Shown: positions 61,660-64,000 of the stretch, piece after piece
How positions within the stretch are numbered: position 1 is the stretch's first letter
Layout: every line of letters begins with the position of its first letter
NCBI RefSeq assembly: GCF_000425585.1
Contig: NZ_AUDS01000008.1
Span: 186,001-250,000, forward strand
From: Terrimonas ferruginea DSM 30193
Lineage (GTDB): Bacteria > Bacteroidota > Bacteroidia > Chitinophagales > Chitinophagaceae
Length of the DNA stretch: 64,000 nucleotides
Direction of reading: 5' to 3'
Notes under the pieces: generated by a model
What the model saw: only the letters and a program-made list of their open reading frames with translations
Databases searched by the model: none
What the model was told of the DNA's origin: nothing
Translations under genes and position numbers: made by a program

Positions 61660-62790
61660 TCATCGGCCACCTGCTTGTTCCAACTGTTCCTGGATAAACC
61701 TGATCTTATCCTTTCTTTGTGGATCGATCTTTACAGTTGGTGTAATACCGATATTATCGATAGGATGGTCCGGCAATCTTGTAGAGCGGGCAATGGGTAT
61801 GACGAGGTTAAAGTTATCATCAGGAATATCGAAAAAATGGGCATTATCATAATCGAGAATACCCGCAGAATTTTCTCCGTAAACGGTTACTTTTTTGCTC
61901 TGCATGGCGGTCAATAAAAAAGATTCTGCCGAGCTTGCACTATTACGATCTATTAATATGGCAATATGATTGGGATATGCATAGACAGAATCAAGCTTGC
62001 TTTCGAAATACTTCTTGCCATAAGGATTTACATATCCGGAAGGGTTGGCCTTCATCAGACCGATCAGGCGCAGCGTAAACTCTTTTGCAGTAGCTGAAAG
62101 GTCTTCATCTTTTAAACTTTCGTCGAGAATTTCAATATTGCTTTTTGAAGATCTGAATTCATCCGGGTATGTCTTAACCGGTGTTGTATAAATAAAAGGC
62201 AGGAGATTGCTGAACGCGTAGTCAGTACCTCCGCTATTACCCCTGATATCGATGATCCAGTTCGATGTTTCACTCAACCATGTTTCGTTTGCTGTGATCA
62301 GGCTATCAATTATGCCTTTTTGATTCCATTCAAATGAAGGTAGTCGTATCAGCAAAGTAGAGGGGCTCAACTTTGTGATGCTGCTGGTAGTGGACAATAC
62401 TTCACCGGTTGAGGGAGAACCGGCGGGCTTACTAAGCAGGGCATTTAGTCTTTTTACAGCGTCAGGATTTTTCTCCCGGTATCGCCAATCCAGTTGAACC
62501 CGTAAATGGCGATCCTTAAAATAATTTGTCCAGGTCCGTAATAGCAGATAGCAGGAATCTGTGGTATTTGAGGTCTGTGCTTTCTGGCGTAATCCCTTGG
62601 TAAATGCATTGAAATCTTTCCGTGTATCCTTTTTTACTTTATCGGGAAAGCCAGCATAACTCGCTGTCACCCGGCCGACCATCGTATCAAAATTTGCCAG
62701 GCAGTCGCAATCCTGTGCTTTTAAATGCTGGCTGCATAATATAAGGATGCAAAAAAGGCTGGCTTTCAGGGCAGTAATCATATGATACAT
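61660..62790 (-). CDS. Secreted S41 family peptidase
   Basis: The 376-residue protein has a signal peptide ending near LKAQ (about residue 26; an alternative start is the Met three codons later). The catalytic S41 half shows SNWIIDIRGNSGGTDYAFSNLLPFIY (strand before the active site), the nucleophile Ser in SASSAESFLLTAM and a YGENSAGILDYDNAHFFDIP segment. No PDZ domain is clear, so it resembles the retinol-binding-protein-like, PDZ-less members common in Bacteroidota. The N-terminal half (about 30-140) is helical. It lies on the opposite strand to the final SDR gene, 336 bp away. Confidence 0.88.
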   Translation of the reverse strand: MYHMITALKASLFCILILCSQHLKAQDCDCLANFDTMVGRVTASYAGFPDKVKKDTRKDFNAFTKGLRQKAQTSNTTDSCYLLLRTWTNYFKDRHLRVQLDWRYREKNPDAVKRLNALLSKPAGSPSTGEVLSTTSSITKLSPSTLLIRLPSFEWNQKGIIDSLITANETWLSETSNWIIDIRGNSGGTDYAFSNLLPFIYTTPVKTYPDEFRSSKSNIEILDESLKDEDLSATAKEFTLRLIGLMKANPSGYVNPYGKKYFESKLDSVYAYPNHIAILIDRNSASSAESFLLTAMQSKKVTVYGENSAGILDYDNAHFFDIPDDNFNLVIPIARSTRLPDHPIDNIGITPTVKIDPQRKDKIRFIQEQLEQAGGR

Positions 62791-63126
62791 ACGGTTGAGA
62801 AGGGTGTTTTGTTACAGGAACGACGGCCAGGCAGCAAAAGAAGGCGCAGGTTCACAGATTTACAACAATGCAGCGCGCGCAACAGGAGGCTTTGTGTTAT
62901 GGCAGCGGAAGAATAAGTGCTAATCACTCTGAATGCTATCTGACTTTATTTCCCGAAGCCGGCTAAGGAAAAAGAAATCCGCAGGCCACAAAACCCGTAC
63001 GTTAGCTGTTACTCGTACAGGCCAGTACCCCATTTCATCATTTCTTTTTGCCTACAACAACCTGAACTTTGGCTACAACTGTTTTTTCAATGGTGCGGAA
63101 CTTTGTTCCAACAAAAACACATTAAA
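62791..63126. other. Intergenic region holding repeat copy B
   Basis: 336 bp without a supported gene. The centre is dispersed repeat copy B. No consensus -7 box is seen close to the SDR start. Confidence 0.45.
62886..63017. repeat. Dispersed intergenic repeat, copy B
   Basis: 132 bp aligned to copy A at 58360-58492. It has GTTAGCT at 63001-63007 where copy A has ATAACT, and lacks the strong central palindrome. It is located upstream of the SDR gene at 63127. Confidence 0.7.
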
Positions 63127-64000
63127 ATGAAAATATTTGTGACAGGAGCTTCGGGCTTCATCGGTTCTGCGGTAACCAGGGAGTTGGTCGGTGCAGGACA
63201 CCAGGTAGTTGGTTTAGCCCGCTCAGACGAATCGGCAAAAAAAATCCGCGAGAGCGGAGCAGATGTTTTGATCGGCGACCTTACTGATCTGGACGTGTTA
63301 AAACAAGGCGCGTTAAACGCTGATGGTGTTATACACACAGGTTTTATTCACGACTTTTCCCGGTATGAAAATGCGGCGGCAATAGATAAGACTGCTATTG
63401 ATACTATGGGCGAGGCTTTAATCGGTACAGATAAGCCCATAGTGGTATCGGCCGGTATTTTAGGTTTGCCCCTTCACGATGGATTTGTAACGGAAGAAAG
63501 CGTAGCAAAATATTCCATTCGTTTTTCGGAGGCAGCAGCTTTAGCATTAGCGGAAAAGGGCGTACATGCCTCGGCCGTTCGTTTATCACCATCTGTACAC
63601 GACAAAGGAGATCAGGGGTTTGTGCCGTTTATCATTTCACAGGCTCGTAAACATGGTGTTTCGGCCTATCCCGGAAATGGGACGAATCGCTGGTCTGCCG
63701 TACACCGCTTAGATGCTGCAACATTATTTCGTTTGGCCGCAGAAAAAGCGGCAAAAGGTGCTTTATATAATGCCGTGGGTGATACGGACATTGAAATTAA
63801 AAGAGTGGCCGAATTAATAGGTGAAAATCTCAACCTACCCACAGCATCTTTATCAGAAGAGGAAACCGCCGCACATTTTGAATGGATGAGTCGCTTTATC
63901 GTGTTTGACAATCCGGCAACCAGCATAAAAACACAGGAGCAGCTGGGCTGGCGGCCGAAACACATAGGATTGTTGGAAGACATGCAACAAAACTATTTTT
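63127..64000 (+). CDS. NAD-dependent epimerase/SDR-like protein, cut by the right edge
   Basis: The frame is open for 291 codons from the ATG at 63127 to the window end. It starts with MKIFVTGASGFIGSAVTREL (glycine-rich NAD motif), continues with VVGLARSDESAKKI and LIGDLTDLD, and ends near EQLGWRPKHIGLLEDM, so only a few residues are missing. It resembles atypical SDRs that act on sugars or flavonoid-type substrates; the usual YxxxK is replaced by YSIRFSE, which lacks the Lys at the expected place. The substrate is unknown. Confidence 0.88.
   Translation, partial: MKIFVTGASGFIGSAVTRELVGAGHQVVGLARSDESAKKIRESGADVLIGDLTDLDVLKQGALNADGVIHTGFIHDFSRYENAAAIDKTAIDTMGEALIGTDKPIVVSAGILGLPLHDGFVTEESVAKYSIRFSEAAALALAEKGVHASAVRLSPSVHDKGDQGFVPFIISQARKHGVSAYPGNGTNRWSAVHRLDAATLFRLAAEKAAKGALYNAVGDTDIEIKRVAELIGENLNLPTASLSEEETAAHFEWMSRFIVFDNPATSIKTQEQLGWRPKHIGLLEDMQQNYF

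Noticed and set aside
61612-61917. 101-codon plus-strand frame
   Set aside because: It lies mostly opposite the S41 peptidase coding region and shows no protein family features.

Overview
The window looks like a chromosomal piece of a Bacteroidota genome, most likely family Chitinophagaceae (the genus is not determinable from what I can see). The evidence is a SusC/SusD pair driven by an ECF sigma factor and a FecR anti-sigma factor, many lipoproteins with a cysteine about 17-23 residues in, a type IX secretion C-terminal domain, WG-repeat, DUF4302 and DUF5694 proteins, LytTR two-component genes, and promoters of the Bacteroidota type (TTG, 18-20 bp, TAnnTTTG). I saw no rRNA, tRNA, CRISPR array, transposase or integrase.

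Layout. 1-7.4 kb: the start of a giant secreted repeat adhesin (cut by the window edge), a metallophosphoesterase with a trefoil-like tail, and two tandem WG-repeat proteins. 7.6-17.6 kb: a minus-strand nutrient-import locus, in transcription order ECF sigma, second ECF sigma, FecR, SusC with STN domain, SusD, HExxH lipoprotein, DUF4302 lipoprotein. 17.8-19.9 kb: a repeat-tailed outer-membrane-like protein and a lipoprotein. 20.0-28.9 kb: a minus-strand operon of YbjN-like protein, PspA, YqiJ/NfeD-like membrane protein, flotillin and a 1613-residue AAA+ ATPase, with a divergent XRE regulator at 29.0 kb. This is the most system-like region: a membrane scaffold, an ESCRT-III-like coat protein and a very large ATPase under one probable regulator.

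29.8-36.0 kb: a RhuM-Fic protein, small secreted and membrane proteins, a LytS/LytTR two-component pair, and DUF5694 and RHS-like secreted proteins. 36.0-40.6 kb: DNA repair and cell wall genes, namely exonuclease III, a LigD without phosphoesterase domain, a DUF72 protein and a lytic transglycosylase. 40.7-46.9 kb: small single-gene units (AraC and SDR, two methyltransferases, NTF2-like protein, a Fic-derived winged-helix fragment, Crp/Fnr, VOC). 47.2-52.7 kb: a large-subunit catalase and a T9SS-exported pectate lyase. 53-57.4 kb: a frame-interrupted surface protein gene, a TonB-C-like protein and a SulP transporter. 57.6-64 kb: lipoproteins, an SDR/NTF2 unit divergent from an HxlR regulator, an S41 peptidase and an SDR cut by the right edge; two copies of a 132-133 bp intergenic repeat lie here.

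Main points for follow-up: the flotillin/PspA/giant-ATPase operon; a -1 frame interruption exactly at a heptamer of slippery form; a perfect 13-bp-arm palindrome between a Tam-like methyltransferase and an NTF2-like gene; a LigD lacking its phosphoesterase domain but joined to exonuclease III; the dispersed intergenic repeat; and regulators whose start codons lie at the predicted transcription start.
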